From Gorsachius magnificus (Eukaryota > Chordata > Aves > Pelecaniformes > Ardeidae), in contig CM067109.1 of assembly GCA_034008185.1 (NCBI GenBank), positions 31,900,885-31,964,884 on the forward strand: a stretch of DNA of 64,000 nt. The letters run 5' to 3'. A model generated the notes under the pieces. The model was not told the origin of the DNA. It worked only from the letters and a program-made list of their open reading frames with translations, and did not search any database. A program made the position numbers and the translations under genes. Positions 37,401-52,100 of the stretch are shown here, piece after piece (within the stretch, counting starts at the first letter, position 1; every line of letters starts with the position of its first letter).

Positions 37401-40400
37401 TTGCTTTGCTATGAAGTATATGTAGCTCCATAGTCAATACGGCTGAATATTTGCTGGATGAAGTTTGCAAAAATGTGTTCTGATTAGCCCTGATCTAAAT
37501 GATAATACATTAATGTATCTGTGAATATGAATAACAGTGACTTTTATGAAATAAATAAGGTAGAACAATGTGAAAACTATGATTATTTGTTAAAAAGCAT
37601 TACAAAAGTTAGTTTAAATTTTCAATGTTATATTCATTTTTTGCTAATGTACCTATCATAAAATGTAGAAATTGAGGGTTATTATTTATTTTTTTTTAAA
37701 TTATGGATAGATTGGTCTCTCCAACAACTGTTCCAATCTCCTCAGTAGAATGAACGTACAAAACTGTGCTGTAATGTATACTAATATAAAACATGTAGCT
37801 TTTAGAAATTAAAGGAATATGCTGTTTTCATATTGATTTGATGTTTTGATTTATTTTTCCTTTTTTTGTAAAATAGTTTTACATAATTTTGGATTACAAA
37901 TGTCTGTAAGTGAAGGATAGACTTTATAAAAAACCTCCCTGAAGGATTTTTTTGTATTGGCTGCCAAAATAGAAACTGCCAGGATAGAAATAATAACAGG
38001 TGCTGATTTTTGTTTTCTTCTCTAGATCTTGTCCTAGTTTCTGATCCTTTCATTTACAGGCTTATTAAAACATTAATTGTTGTTTATTCAGTTTTTGTTG
38101 GCTTCAATTCAGATTTGATTGTTTACTCATGTAACTATCACAGAATTTAGCCTGTAAATTCTCTTAAGTTTGTCCTGAATTTCTGTGAAATTTTTCAATT
38201 TGTATAAATAACATACTGTATAGGCTTTTTGGGTTTTTTTAGTGCATAGATGTCTTTTGGAACAAAGGTGATTAGTATGGTTATAAACCATTATTCAAAA
38301 TGTAGCTTTGGACTTTCCTCTGGTAATTATGACTTTTCAAACAAGAAACCGTGCTTGAAACAAGAATTATATGAGGAATTAAGCCGTGTCATGTTGGACA
38401 TAGTTTCATGTTGTTAAAAATGCAGTCTGTGATCTTGAGATCACAGAACAGCTGTGGCTGCTTGGCTGGACCAGAAGACAGTGACGGTGCTCCCACAGCT
38501 AGGAGCAGTTTGAGGGCTAGAGTTCCACCTTGGCAGGAGCTGTGACTTGTGGGAAAGAACTGGGATGGGCTTAAGGCTGCCCCGACCACTCTGAATGTTA
38601 CAGATTACAGTGACATTATCTGATATATTCTATTAATTTAATCTCTGGGCAATTTTTGCTCTCTGGTACTTGGCTTTTTCAGGCTGTCTTCATGCAATGT
38701 CCAGGTGCTCCCAGCAGCTTCACTTAACTGTCCTTTAAAAAGAGTTCACTTAACAGTGATCATCCTTTCCAATTTGTTTGGACATTACCCTTTGTTTGTC
38801 TTTGTTATTTTCTTTATCATTAGTATTTTGAGTCAAGCCTGTATCTCCTGTTTGTACAGCATTTAACAGAATCTTCAGCCCAGTCTTCCAAGTTGGCAAG
38901 ACAATGCTCTGTATGCCCTAGCTTGTGAGGGATGAGAAGGCAGGCTGCTGTGCCTCTGTGTCTTAGAAAATTTGTCCTTCCAGTCAGAAGCTGTGATTCC
39001 AGACCTGCATGCTACTGTCGGACAGTGGAAGAACAAAACTGGTGTTGTACTATAGTTCACTGCTGGTTTAGGTGATGATTTTCAGGTAAACATTTCCCTA
39101 GACATTTCCAATGCATATTTTTTCAGTCCCTAGGTCCTAAGACAAGCACTCAAAAAACAAGGTTACAGCTGAAATATGTCACTGGATCTTCAATTTAATT
39201 TCAGGAAATTACTCTATCACACTTCTTTTCCGAGCTTCACTTTACATAGGTACTTCGAGTGTTCAAAGGGTAAAATAAAGTATTGCAGAACAAAGTAAAG
39301 CTCCTCCTTCTGAGGCTGCATATTATGCTAGTCATTGTATCAGGATGGAAGGCCTTACAAGCACGCACCCTTCTTCATATACTGCCTATTGCCTGTCAGA
39401 ATTAGTCTTTTTCAGCAAATGCCTTGAAAACAGTGGTATAAAACAGACACTTGCGGCAAAGTAACTTTTGTTACAGTAAGTCATATGGTCATACAAAGAT
39501 TAATATATATTGTTCAATTGCATCTTAAAAGGGCTACGGGAAAAGCAAATAGTTAATTTTTTTAGGTACTTTGGATAAGCATTAGCTCTCAGTTTACAGT
39601 ATCTTAAATCCACTGGCAGTATAGTTTAGGTAAGTAACCCAGCTCTGTTCAAGTTAAAAAATACCATCTGAATAGCAATGCACTTGTAAATGTCTAGAGG
39701 CAAGAGTTGCAAAAAACCCCCTCCACTTTTGGAAACAGAAATTCTTTCAACAAATACATAAAATGTTAATTACTCTTGTAAAGTACTTTCAGAATGTGAG
39801 ACTTGCATGTTTTTTAAACCCTTCTTTCTACTTACACTGTGTAAGCACAGATGATATTTTACAGTTTTTACCATAAAGGTTTCATCATTCATTGTAATAT
39901 TTTAATGTTTCCTGAAATTTCAAGATAACTTTTTTGCACTGTAATATGAAATACTGTGTAACATATACATGAATATATATACCTGCAGACATGTTATGCA
40001 GAATTTGTTCAGGAACTTCAGAGTGAATTTTTGTACAGAATTTTCCGTAAAGACTCTATGTTTGAACATAGGGGAAGTTTTACTGATCAATGTACAGTCT
40101 TGAGACTTTGGAAGTCACACATCAAGATCAAATAGTATTCTAGAAATATTAGATTAAAGTTAATAATATTATATCATAAAACCTCTTTTATGAATTTACT
40201 CTCAGTCTTAGAAAATGGGTATGGTTTCCCATCATAACATCACTTTTAAAAACAGGAATAAAATCCTAATTACACTTACACATTCTATAACAAATTAATT
40301 TCACTGTTTTTCCACATACACTTTGCTAGTAGCTGTCTGTATCTATCTCATGAAGCAATCCCTTCTTAAAACAGGATAGTCTGTAATTTGCCATTAACAA

Positions 40401-42851
40401 TCATGGGTATTTTGATTAATGGCATAGCAGAAAGATCAGAATATATTATTTTTTTTTTGTCATCTACCCTTTGGCATCACACAGTAAGTACCTGCAGAGG
40501 AGAGGAAGGGGTAATGAAAAATGAGGAGACAGTTCTAATACTGAATTATCTAATGTAAAATCCGACTGCTAGGAACTGCTAAGCCTTCCTGATATGAACA
40601 GGTGGCTTAGACTGTATTTGTATAAAACTAGACACTCATTTTACTGCTTATAAAACAAGGGCTCTAAGTGAGCGAAAGGATAAGTGAAAGTGTGAATTGT
40701 CAGGAAAAAAATCTTTTATTACAGTAATAGTCAAGGACACAAATGTTCATTTAGGACACAGTATTTGGGAGATTGGATGATGTGGAGTATTTCTAACATA
40801 TTTGTCACTTTTCATTATAGTATATGATTTAAGATGATTTTTTTCATTTCAGCTTTCACTCATGAATGCAAGTGTAAAATGCTGTTCTGCTGTAACATCA
40901 GCATAAAGAGGTGATTGAGAATCCCATACTTTTGCTTTTTATTTAATATGTGGGAAACGATAGAGGTGATGATTTGTTTAATTGCTCTACTGTAGTTACA
41001 ATTACAGAGAAAAGGTCAATCTAGTCATTGTCAATTAGACTACGAAAGAAAACACATTTATAGTCCTGAAGAACCATTATGTCAATTTTATGCTGTTCAT
41101 CAGTGTATAACACTTTTGCTAGGGCATATAAATCTTATCTTTCTTGGAATTACAGCAGACTTGCTTTGTTACAGCACTTGGTGCTGTGGAGTAGAGATAA
41201 CCTTAAGTATTGCCTGTTAATTGCACAGTCTTTCATTGTCGCATGTTTCTCAAGATTTGTGTACAGTAAAACCTGACTACTTTAATGAATAGAAATGGAT
41301 GTGCCAGATTGGAATTTGACCCCTCTGATTTCACATAGTTAAGACGTGATGGGTGACAGGACAAAATCTGTAGCTTGTAGCTGCTGTAGTTGTGTTGGCA
41401 TCAACTCTAACAAATCATTAGGGGATACTCGTTAAATTTGCAAATGTTCTGTTTTAGGTACCATCCCTGCCCTTTGTGAAAATTTAGTATCTGCTGTGAG
41501 TACTGTTATAGCGAATACTTTTTTTGTAAGGGTGTTGTGTACTGTAGTTACTCTTAAGTGATAGGAGACAAAGTGATGAGCAAACACGACAAAGTAAATC
41601 AACCATGTGGATACAGATATTAAGTGAAACTCCAGCCCTTATAATTGTCAGTCATTTTGTCTTTCTGTCCCGTGTTCTAGTATAATTAACAAGGTGAAAT
41701 GACCCTCTTTTGATGTGTTCCTTCTCTTTTTCACTTTGCTAGTTTTTTCATGGGTAGAGTTATATTGTCCAGGAGCATGTTCAGACATAATAAACAAATG
41801 CCTTTGTTATTGTCTGACATTCTGCCACTTCAAGCAATCCTGTTTCTGCACTTTTGGCCGTTACCTGCAGCAGCAATACCATCTCTCTATTGGTCTGGCT
41901 GGCTACTGCAGCCACCTCTAACTAACTTAGTCAAGTTTAGCTGAGTATGGGTGGACAATATAAAATGAGTTTGCTGTGCTCTGTGGCTTTAGGGAGCAAT
42001 TACGATTTTTCTTCGTGTCTTGTTGTTCTGCCAGGTCAAGCTTAGGTCAGCCCTCACAATAAGTCTTCTGATCATTGTGCTGTAGCCTAATATTTTTGGA
42101 TTTGGAAGAGCTTGGCCCAACCATAGGAATAATGGGAAATAGTCTTTTGGTTTCAAGTTCCACTAGAGCAAAATTTGTCATTAAAAAATGGGAGCTTGAA
42201 AAGAAAAAAATTGTGTATTTTCCAGCAGTACAGTTTTTTCCAGTTTGTCTGTCTCTTATCCAGCTTTTAGGAAGACCTTTTTTTAGGTGGAGGTGATAAA
42301 AATGAAGAACATGGTTTCTTAATAGTACCTGCATAATAAACTTTTTGTGAGTCTATTCCACATTTGCAATGAGGATGTAGTATAGAGTAGGAACAATAAA
42401 GACCATGAAACCATACTAAAATATGCAAAATAATTTGATAAACTTGATTTTTCTTTGTTAAAGGGAATGAACAGTTAATAGAGCCACTTTCATTGTGTTT
42501 AAGTCATTAGTGTAGCTTCTTATAACTGAAGACATTGTCTTCCTCACCTGCTGTCAGATTTTGTACATAAAAATGATTAAATAATAAACCTTATAAGGAC
42601 TTGCTATGTTAATGCATGAAGAGATTAGAGGTATGCAGTATTTTGAAATTTATAGGAATATATAATAAATTAATTCATCTATTTCTTTCTCCCCTCTGTG
42701 GTGGTGGTGTTGTTTTTTTTTCTGTGTGTATATTTGTGTAAACACAATATTTTACACACCATTAAAGCAATATTGTGCAAGTTACTCTAGGAACACAAAC
42801 ATCCAGTAATGCAGTACTCTCTGATGAGAGAAAAACAACCAACCAGCTCTT
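34488..42851 (+). other. FBXL17: FBXL17 intron, repeat-poor segment
   Basis: About 8.4 kb in which I recognise no CR1, LTR, exon or RNA gene. It is AT-rich. The notable local structure is a perfect hairpin at 35390-35415. Open frames are short and without recognisable domains. Confidence 0.65.
35390..35415. repeat. Perfect inverted repeat, 10 bp stem, 6 nt loop
   Basis: TTTCAGCATG (35390-35399), loop TTTATA, then CATGCTGAAA (35406-35415). The arms are exactly complementary. Pairing does not extend beyond the arms (T opposite T). It could be an RNA hairpin or a chance palindrome. Confidence 0.9.
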
Positions 42852-44018
42852 ACAGAATCATAGAATCATTTGGTTGGAAAAGAACTTTAAGATCATTGAG
42901 CCCAACCATACCTGTCCACTACTAAACCAGGTCACTAAGTGCCTCGTCCACCTGTCTTTAAATACCTCCAGGGACTGGGCCTTGACTACATCTCTAGGTA
43001 GCCCATTCCAGTGTCTCATAACTCTTTCAGTGAAAAAATTTTTCCTGGTGTCGAATCCAAACCTCCCCTGGTGCAACTTGAGGCCATTTCCCCTTGTCCT
43101 ATCACTTTGTACTTGGGAGAAGAGACCAACATCCACCTGGCTACAACCTCCTGTCAGGCAGTTGTAGAGAGTGATAAGGTCCCCCCGCTCAGCCTCCTCT
43201 TCTCCAGGCTAAATAACCCCAATTCCTTCAGTCGGTCCTCGTAAGACTTATGCTCCAGACCCTTCACCAGCTTCTTTGCCCTTCTCTGGACATGCTCCAG
43301 CACTGCAACGTCTTTCCTGTAGCGAGGGGCCCAAAACTGAACACAGGAATCAAGGTGCGGCCTCACCAGCACCGAGTACAGGGGCATGATCACTTCCCTA
43401 CTCCTGCTGACCACACTATTCCTGATACAAGCCAGGATGCCATTGGCATTCTTGGCCACCTGGGCACAACTGCTGGCTCATATTCAGCTGGCCGTCAACC
43501 AGCACCCCCAGATCCCTCTCTGCCAAGCACTTCCAGCCACTCATACCCAAGCCTGGAGCATTGCATGGGGTTGTTGTGACCCAAGTGCAGGACCCAGCAC
43601 TTAGCTTTGTTGAATCTCAGCCTCGGCCCATTGATCCAGCCTGTCCAGGTTGCTTTGTAGACCCCTCCTCCCCTTGAGCAGATCAACACTTCCACGGAGC
43701 CTAGTGTCATCTGCAAACTTGCTGAGGGTGGCCTCCATCCCCTCATCCAGGTCGTTAATAAAAGTGTTAAACAGAACTGGTCCCAGCTCTGAGCCCTGAG
43801 GGACACCACTTGTGACTGGTTTCCAGCTGGATTTAGCTGCATTCACCACCACTCTCTGGGCCAAGCCATCCAGACAGTTTTTTACCCAGCAAGGAGTATG
43901 CCTGTCCTGGCCATGGGCAGCCAGTTTCTCCAGCAGAGTGCTGTGGGAAATGGTGTCAAAGGCTTTACTAAAGTCCAGGTACAGCCTTTCCCTAGTCCAC
44001 TAAGTGAGTCACCTTGTA
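42852..44018 (-). mobile_element. CR1 LINE fragment with RT and C-terminal remnants
   Basis: Minus-strand CR1 of about 1.17 kb. The left end is ACAGAATCATAGAATCATTTGG. The reading order right to left is an RT remnant (43864 to 43601: [30 protein letters not shown] with the catalytic FADD box intact), a frameshifted linker, a C-terminal block (43459 to 43154: [20 protein letters not shown]) and a terminal block (43136 to 42858: [26 protein letters not shown]). At least three frame breaks are visible. It is 5'-truncated within RT near 44018. Confidence 0.93.
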
Positions 44019-47000
44019 ACCTTCTTGATTAAGAATAAAATACTAAATATGTAAGTAGTAAATTGAATTAGAAATTAAACAGTAAAAGTTACTGACCATT
44101 TCATCAAATCAATCTGAATGAGAGAACAGCATTCGGTAATGCAGAGTAAATTCTATTTCAGATTATTTATTTAACAAGGTGACATTGATATGGAAACTCA
44201 TGTGACACAAATTTAAGCTTATATTGCATTGTAAGAAGGCCTTTTTTTTTCCTGCTTACAAAGACTTTGAGACCCCCTTAACCATTACATTGAACTTGCA
44301 TAATCTGAAATGGTTACAGAGTTACATCAAATATCTAGATTATCATCTATTCAGAAACTCAGACTGGTAATAAGGCTAGTCAAAGAGTATTTATAATACA
44401 TAGTAATGTTAAATATTGAAATACTTAAGGTAATTTTGATATACTATATATCAGAAAAGACAGCAGTGTCTTAACCATAACACTGTTTTTTCTTTCTTTT
44501 CTTTCCCTGCTTTTTGTTTTACTCTCTATCCTCTCCAGGGCACACAGACAAAATGGAGGCCAGTTATCAGCCTAATTCAATATAAGTACAATCCTGACAG
44601 CTATATTAAGTGTGGCTATGTTTCTGTAGGTTGCCCTGGAAATGTATTTTGCTCTAAGAAATTGTTGAGACATTTTTTATACAAAAAAAATACAAGGACT
44701 GTCAGTGTATGGTAACATCTTTTCTGCAAATTCTGTTCTTATTCAAGTAATCGGCAAGGAATAAATTAATTTTAAGGAAAATATTCACAAGTGCAAGAAC
44801 GCTAAAAGTTTTGTAAAATTTGAAATCATTTTGAAGGAGTTGCACCAAACTGGATAGGTTGTTGATGGAAAAGCTGATAGAAAAGAGATCCAATTCAGTA
44901 GAAACAGAAAAAAAAATGTCTTTTAAAGACTGACAGTTATAATAAGGTTAAGGTTGGTTTTGAAGTTGATATTGGTTTTCTATGTGAAGAGTTCAGTAGA
45001 GGAACATGAAGTGATATGGCAATCTGTGATTAAATATTTGTACATTTGAAGTCCGCATTTCTTGTCTTCAATGGAAATCACTCAAGATATAAAAATGTGA
45101 AAAACAGATTTCTACACTCTTGCTGCATAATGCAAAAAATAAAATTTTTTGCCAAATCAGCTAATTATTAATCCACATGACTGAAAATTCCCTAAGAGAA
45201 AAGCTGAGTCTTTCATCATGCCTCAAAAAGAAAGATTCTTACTGTTTCAGACCACGGGTTGTTTTTTTACATTGCCAACAACTAATAGAGCTGTATATGT
45301 CAAATTGGAACACTGAATCAAAATTAATAATAAAGCAATCTAGAACTTGACTTAACCTCTCAATTATGCCTTTAACTAAAGAGTTATTTTGTTAACATAT
45401 GATAGGAACATAGGAAATATGAACTTGGGAAATAGACTGTTGAAAGATGGATTGTTTTGGGGATACATTCACTAGCAACATGATGGAGGTATTCACAGAG
45501 GTATTCATAGCAGTGGAGGTGTCCAAAATACCTAGAAGGCAAAACAGCAAATGCCAAGGCACCATATTTAGAAAGAGGGCATAGAACAGTAACAAAAGGC
45601 AGAGGCATAGACAGCTGTTTACAGCTGGGCCCAGAAGAAAAAGTAGCTGTGAGTCAGCTGAATTTTTTTTTATCCAAGTATGTAGACTGGCATAATTCAA
45701 AAAACACATGTGACAGAATGGCCGTGCATCTGCTATTTCTTCTGAAGCATTTGCCCATATGTTACCTGACTGACTGGAAGTCCTAGCAGGCCCTCCATGG
45801 GTTCCTGGACAACCTTACCTTAGTATAGTTCGTTAGATCAGGCTTTGGAGTTATTTCAGCATCCCATCATTTCTTGTGTTTTGAACCAACATTTTTGCCA
45901 TGCAGTGCATTTTTGATTACCTCCTTTTCAGGGCTCATGGGGAAATCCTCTTGAAAGTCCAAATGAACATTAGATGGGCCGTGATCTTCTCTTCTTCCGT
46001 GCTCTACATACTTCTGTATAGCATCTTTTTCGGTTGTGTTTATGACTTTGTTCTGATTATATTAAAAAAAAAAAAAAAATGATGAAATGGTGAGACCTCA
46101 CAGAGTTGGTATTACTAGGAGCTATGCCTCAGGACTGCAGATATTCTGGGTGTGAAGTGGGAGTGAAGTGAAGGTCTCATCAGACTAGAACCTTGTCCTT
46201 AACTTTTCCAGAAGAAAGAATAAACTGATAGTACGTAGGGCTAGATACTATGTCTAGATATTTATATTTGTATTGATTTATGTTTTAAGTGAAGTTGCAG
46301 CTATTTTTATCCCATTCATCCTATGTCTGCGTTATCATCTGGTTAGAGAGTCAAACATTCTGGCAGATAAACCTTAGTACTTTCAGCAGGTAACTATAGA
46401 ACAACAGGTTGCAGGGAGAAGAATTGTGCCAGGTTTTGGAGGCACTATGACCTTTGCAAGTCTCTGTTGTACAGAGAACAAGGGACATGGTAGAAGCTGT
46501 TGAATTATTATTATTTCATAACCTTCAAAAAATCAGGCTACATAGGATTGAGTGCTTGGTACACAGACCAGGATACTGGACTTCTGGAAGGGATTGATGG
46601 ATTGAGACACTGAAATTAACAGGATAAAACTGTTGTGTATGATATTCAGTAGTCCAGGTTTGACCCACACTTTTTGCTAAATGTTATTAGTTAAATAATG
46701 TATGCTCACAAGTTACGAAAGAGTAGTTGAATCTTAAAGTTTTAAATTAGTTGCACAGTAAATAGCAATTACCTGAGGAAGAGAGATTTTATTTTTAATG
46801 TCATCCTGTATTGCAAGCAGAATAAGCTTTATACTTAAGAGAAAGAGGACAACATTATGTATTTGTTTACATAATAGGTCAGTTAAAAAAAAAAAATTAA
46901 GATATGCTGAGACATTCTGGGAAATTGCATGGTCCTGTGAATACGGTACCAGAGTTGAGTGCTATTATAGGCTCTACTGTTACTGTCTTTTTTAGCTTAA

Positions 47001-48592
47001 CTCATTTAAACTCTCAATTACTCTGTTTCTTCCTTTATAAAATAAGAAGGGGAAATTATCTTTTTAAGGACTACTAATTAAAAGATCACAAATATGTATT
47101 GTTTTATCTACAAAGCACAACTGAAGTGGAGAGAGATCATTCATTGTATAAATTGGGAATTGAATTTAAGAAAAGCAGAAATGGCTATATTTCAATATCT
47201 AATAATTTGAGTATCTGTCTTAAGATATAAGAGTCTGATACAATACAACAGATTTGTAGTATTTGTAGCTCTGCAGGATTCTTTTCATGTACTGAAAAAA
47301 GACTAAATGAAGTAGAGTGTAGTATAATTTATTTATAAAGATAGGGTTTTATAGATTAGAGATTTACTGTATTCATTTTTCATTTGTGCTGTGCTTCCCA
47401 AGAAAAGGAATAAGAATCTATTAAATACTTGCAGAAAGAGATCAAAATGCATCACTTGCTGCTGTAGTACTGGGAATTGTCTAACACTTAACAGAAGTTG
47501 AAATTTGTAGCTGTAGTATTCCCTTGCAAGGGACGTAACACTTGATTGCTTGGAAAGTTTCTTCTTTCTTCTTCCTGGGTAGTCTTGTCGCATTTATTTC
47601 TTTCTCAAGCAACAGCACAGGGGCTGTGAAATATTTATTTATTCATAAATTTGAAGACTAGTCTAGCTCATATTTATAAATCCAATTTTTATATCCTTCA
47701 GAATGAAGTTAATATCATCTTTCTTTTACCTTAGAATCTTACTCTTATTTTTCCATGTCTTCTGCTCTCTTAATTGAAACCTAGGTTGGTGTCATATATT
47801 GAAAGAGATTGGTAAGAGATCAACAGTCATCCATTATTTGCATGTATATCTTCTAGATGTATATAAAATTACAGCTGGTAAAATCTGTGGATGATGCAAG
47901 GAGGAGGGAAGTAGTAAGTAACAGTGAAGATAGACTGTTGATGCCAAGCCATCTAGATTATTTTAGTGAACTAAGCCCATGATGAGAAAAATGCATTTCA
48001 GTATAGCCGTCTACAAAATTGTGTATTAGGAACAAAGAATGCAGAATATACCTACACAATGGAGAAGGAGCTACACCTTCCAGACCAGTGATTCTGAAAC
48101 AGATTTAGGCATTGTGAAGAGTAAAGTGAACTCAAGTTGCTATCCAAACGTGACAAAACAGCATTTGTTGAAAGGGGCTAGCATGAAGGAGTTTATTTCT
48201 TCTTCGCATATACCCTTACAAAGGAAAATATCTCAACGTGACAAACAGTTCTCATATTATTTTGTTCTAAAATAAAGGGGTATGGTCTTCTAACAGTTCA
48301 GAAAGACTCAAAGGCAATTTACTTGCTAAACAGGTGTAGAAGGGTTTTAAGTTAACATTTGATAAAATTTTTAAATCTGTAAATAGGAACGAAGAACTTG
48401 TATGTGGAAATAGACATTCAAATCTGAAATGAAATAAATTTTATATAATTACATCTTAGAGTGAATTATGAAGGAAAGTGATTTCTGCTGGTTTTTTTTT
48501 TTTTTTTTTTGCATTGTCACTGACATGTTTTAAATTTTCCATAAACCACTGGCTTACTAATATACAATATAATTAGAATAAGATCATTCAGC
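44019..48592 (+). other. FBXL17: FBXL17 intron, unique segment
   Basis: AT-rich intronic DNA. It has a 16-base A run at 46064-46079. No exon, RNA gene or mobile element recognised. Confidence 0.7.
48492..48510. repeat. Poly-T run (19 nt)
   Basis: Simple T run about 80 bp from the old CR1. No retroposed gene is recognisable next to it. Confidence 0.9.
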
Positions 48593-49121
48593 CTGGCCCT
48601 CAGAAGATCTCTTGTCCAACCTCCTGGTCACAGCAGGATCAGTTGTGAGACCAGACCACGACAGTCGAGGACCAAAGTTTCCAAGGACAGGGTCTGCACA
48701 ACCTCTGTGGGCAACCTGTGCCACTGCTTGACTGTCCTTTTGGGGAAAAAGTCTAAACTAAACACCCAATTTGAAACTCTTGTTTCAACTTACACGTTTT
48801 TGCATGCACCCCTATTAAGAGCCTCGCTCTATCCTATTGATGACCTTGTAGGTACAGGAAAGCTGCTTTATGTCCCCCCAAACCATCTGTCCTCCAGGCT
48901 GAAAATGCCCCTCTTCCACCGCCTCTCCTCACAGGACCTGTGCTCCAGCCCCAGACCATCATGGAGGGATACTGTTGGCCTTACTGTGTCAGGGGGCACG
49001 GCTGGCTCATGTTTATTTTGCTGTCTTTCAAGACCCCAAGTCCTTTTCTGCAGAACTACTTCCCACCCAATCAGTCCAGTCTGTGCCATGCAAGGGGTCC
49101 TTCCCCTTGCAGACAAGGGCA
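48593..49121 (-). mobile_element. Old, strongly diverged CR1 fragment
   Basis: Minus-strand CR1 recognisable by TTGTCCAACCTCCTGGTCAC, TCTGTGGGCAACCTGTGCCA and CACAGGACCTGTGCTCCAGC. The coding frame is unreadable apart from short matches, and the terminal repeats are lost. It is clearly older than the other copies. Confidence 0.8.
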
Positions 49122-52100
49122 GATGAAGATAGTTAATAAATTTCAGATTGATTTACTGCAATTATTTCCTTATTATAAACTCTGCTGATGTTTGAAAATC
49201 CCGAGAAATAGGAATTGTTTTGTAAGATCTTTGTGTGGCATAAGTGCTTTAGGATTGCTTCCATTTATATCAGGAGTTTGTAGCTGCACAAATTTATCAT
49301 GGCTAACCTCTCTATCCTAAGATGAGCTTGTCGAATGTTGCTCCAAACAGTAGCAGCTAGTCCGCAGTCATAATAATGTAGTTTGGGAGGAAAAGAATGC
49401 CCATGGATTAACTGTTGGTACTGTGCCACATAGCTCAAATGGTGGGTGAATATCAAATTCTTTCAATGTATAGAATGGCAAATTTCATTTTACTACTATT
49501 CCTGAAAAATATTCACAATTTTTCCATAGCTTCTGCATGCATATTCATAGTGTTTGTGGAAGTATTTTATAATTAAAAATATTGTACAAAATTCTTCTCT
49601 GTTTTTTATTAGTAAATCCAGATTAGTTTCTACCCATTTTCTGCCTTTTTTTAATGTAGTATGGTGACCTAGAATAGATAGATCCCTGCAACTTCCCTGG
49701 GACTGTCGTATGCCTGCCAAAATTGATCAAGAATACATGTAAATTATTTTATTTCTCTTCATATATTATTTTTTCTTTTTTTTTTTTTTCATGTAACTGA
49801 AAGCATGGCTGTAGTGGGTATTACATAACCTACAGTAACATTTAAAGAAAGTCTCATACAATATATGCTTTAGGCAGTGATTAGCCTCATAAAGTCTGGT
49901 TCACAGTACGTCTCTGTAATTACTGTTAAAGCCTTAGGATATTAGCAGGACATTAAACAGGCCATGTTTTTTTTCTTTACATATTGTGTAATGCTTCTGT
50001 AATGTCTCAGAAAAAAAATCAGTATTTAGATATAATTAACCTAAAGAGCTTTTAAGAGATTACAGGTTGAGCCAGGCAAAATGGCATAAGCCCTTCATGT
50101 TTTATTAAAGAGCCTTTCTTGAATGGTTTGTACTGTCCCATGGCTGCAACAACTCAAATGTGAGATTCTTCTTTTTTTACTGGGTATAATCATGATTCTG
50201 TTTCATGTTTTATGCAAGCCATGTCTTATGTAATCATTTCATTTGAGCCTTGTGTTTAACTTATTCAGATTTAAGTTTTTCTTAGGGGAAAAGAAAGAAA
50301 TTCGGGAAAGAAGTCAAGTAGTTTAAGTAATTTGTGAGAACATATTTGAAGAGGAGATACTCAACATCAATCTGACAAGGTGTAAGTGCTAATAGTAAGG
50401 TTTATATATATTTTTTTTTCCCTAAATAAAAAGCCCCTGCATTCTGCTTATTTATGTGGAAGGCATTGGCGAAACACTAGGGCTGATGAGAAATTAAATT
50501 AAATTAAACTTACTCTTGAAGAAACTCTGAGAAACACTTATTTTCAGTTTGCATCTCAAGGTATTTAGTGTCGTTATTTACATACGATGGGTGTAGTACA
50601 GGTAATTTAATAAGAGGCTGTTAATAATAGACCCATAAACTTTATTCATGTTTTGTGGAGAGATGGAACTTATGCACTTAATTTTAGTAGAACTCACCTT
50701 TTTTTTTTAAAATTAGGTATTATGAAGAATATTGATGAGGTTATGCTTGCAGATATAATTTACACAGATTTTATTAAAACCTGTAATGTTCTTTATTCTC
50801 TCCGTTAATGGATATTAATATGATTAATCCAGATAAAGAAATACTTTTGCACTTCTTCCTCTTACTGCCACTTATGTGATAAAAAAATGTTTCCTGGAAA
50901 AAGCTGTTGGGATCATTTATGTATGCTTCACCCATACTAAAAATAAGTAATACTATCTTTGGAACTCTAAAATAGCATTTGATACTGATATTGCAAGTGT
51001 GGTGTCTTCTTCTTCCCACACTTTTTTATTGTATTTAATTTCTGTCCCCTTTATATTTGGAAATTAATATATGTAGAAATTGTTTAGGGCTACAGTTGTC
51101 TGAGTTTGTTTGCTTTTGGTTTTCTAGTAAATTGGATTTAGTTAAGTGTAATTGCAGTTGCATAGTAACTAAAAAATCCAACAACAACCAAGCTCCAAAA
51201 CAGAACAAAAAATACATAAATGGAGACATGTACAACATTTTTTACGGTTACCTTTCTGTGAATACATTAGATCATCTGATGCAGATGTATATATTGCAAT
51301 GCCCAAATGTCGTATCAGATTATTAGAAAGGGATTGTTAATACATCTAGGAAGGAACTAAATATTAAATAAGTTGGTGACCCATAGTTGTTGTTTATCAT
51401 TCAACAGCAATCACTTAGTGCTTTAATCATTGAAATCTTCAAGCTGGCCCTGTACATACTGATATTCCCTTGCAGTACAAAGGAGAAAAGGTTCGTTGTT
51501 GCAGTGCTCAGCAGAGAATTAGGCAAACTTGTTTTCTTTTGCGTGGCCAAGAGCTGGCAACATGATTCTATGCTCCTTGAGTAGGCAGGGATGGTAGCTT
51601 AATATTAACGTGCTAATAGCAGTCATCTGTTCATGCCCTGTGTACAGTCTAAATGAAAAACAGTCTTTTGAACACAAAAGCTGAGGGGTGACATTCATCC
51701 TGAGCCCTGAAAGTGAAGATGATTGACCAAGTCTGAGCAGAAAGAGAATACTCACCTGATAGTTCTTTGGAAAGCAAGGCAGCAAGCTGCCTCCTGCTAT
51801 GGGGCTACTCAAAATAGTGGTGCCATGTATTGCCAAGGGGAATGTTTGGTCTAGCATGGAAAATAAAAAATACCAGTTACATTGTGTCTAGGGCTTTTTG
51901 GTCTCTGTTACTACAAATTCACTTCCCAAACTACCTTGAGCAAAATACTGCTGTATTGCCTGTTGTTGTTAAGTGTCTGAAGACTCTGCATATGGAACTT
52001 TTATACTTTCATTAGGTAACACCATGGATAATCATTATAAGGAGTGTGTAAAAGTAAGAGCAGTGGCGGTCACTTGTTTCATGAAAAGGTGATGAGCCAA

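Noticed and set aside
45900..46082. 60-codon hydrophobic open frame ending in a Lys run next to a poly-A tract
   Set aside because: The Lys run is the translated A run, and the rest is low-complexity hydrophobic residues. There is no target duplication or known parent gene to support a processed pseudogene.
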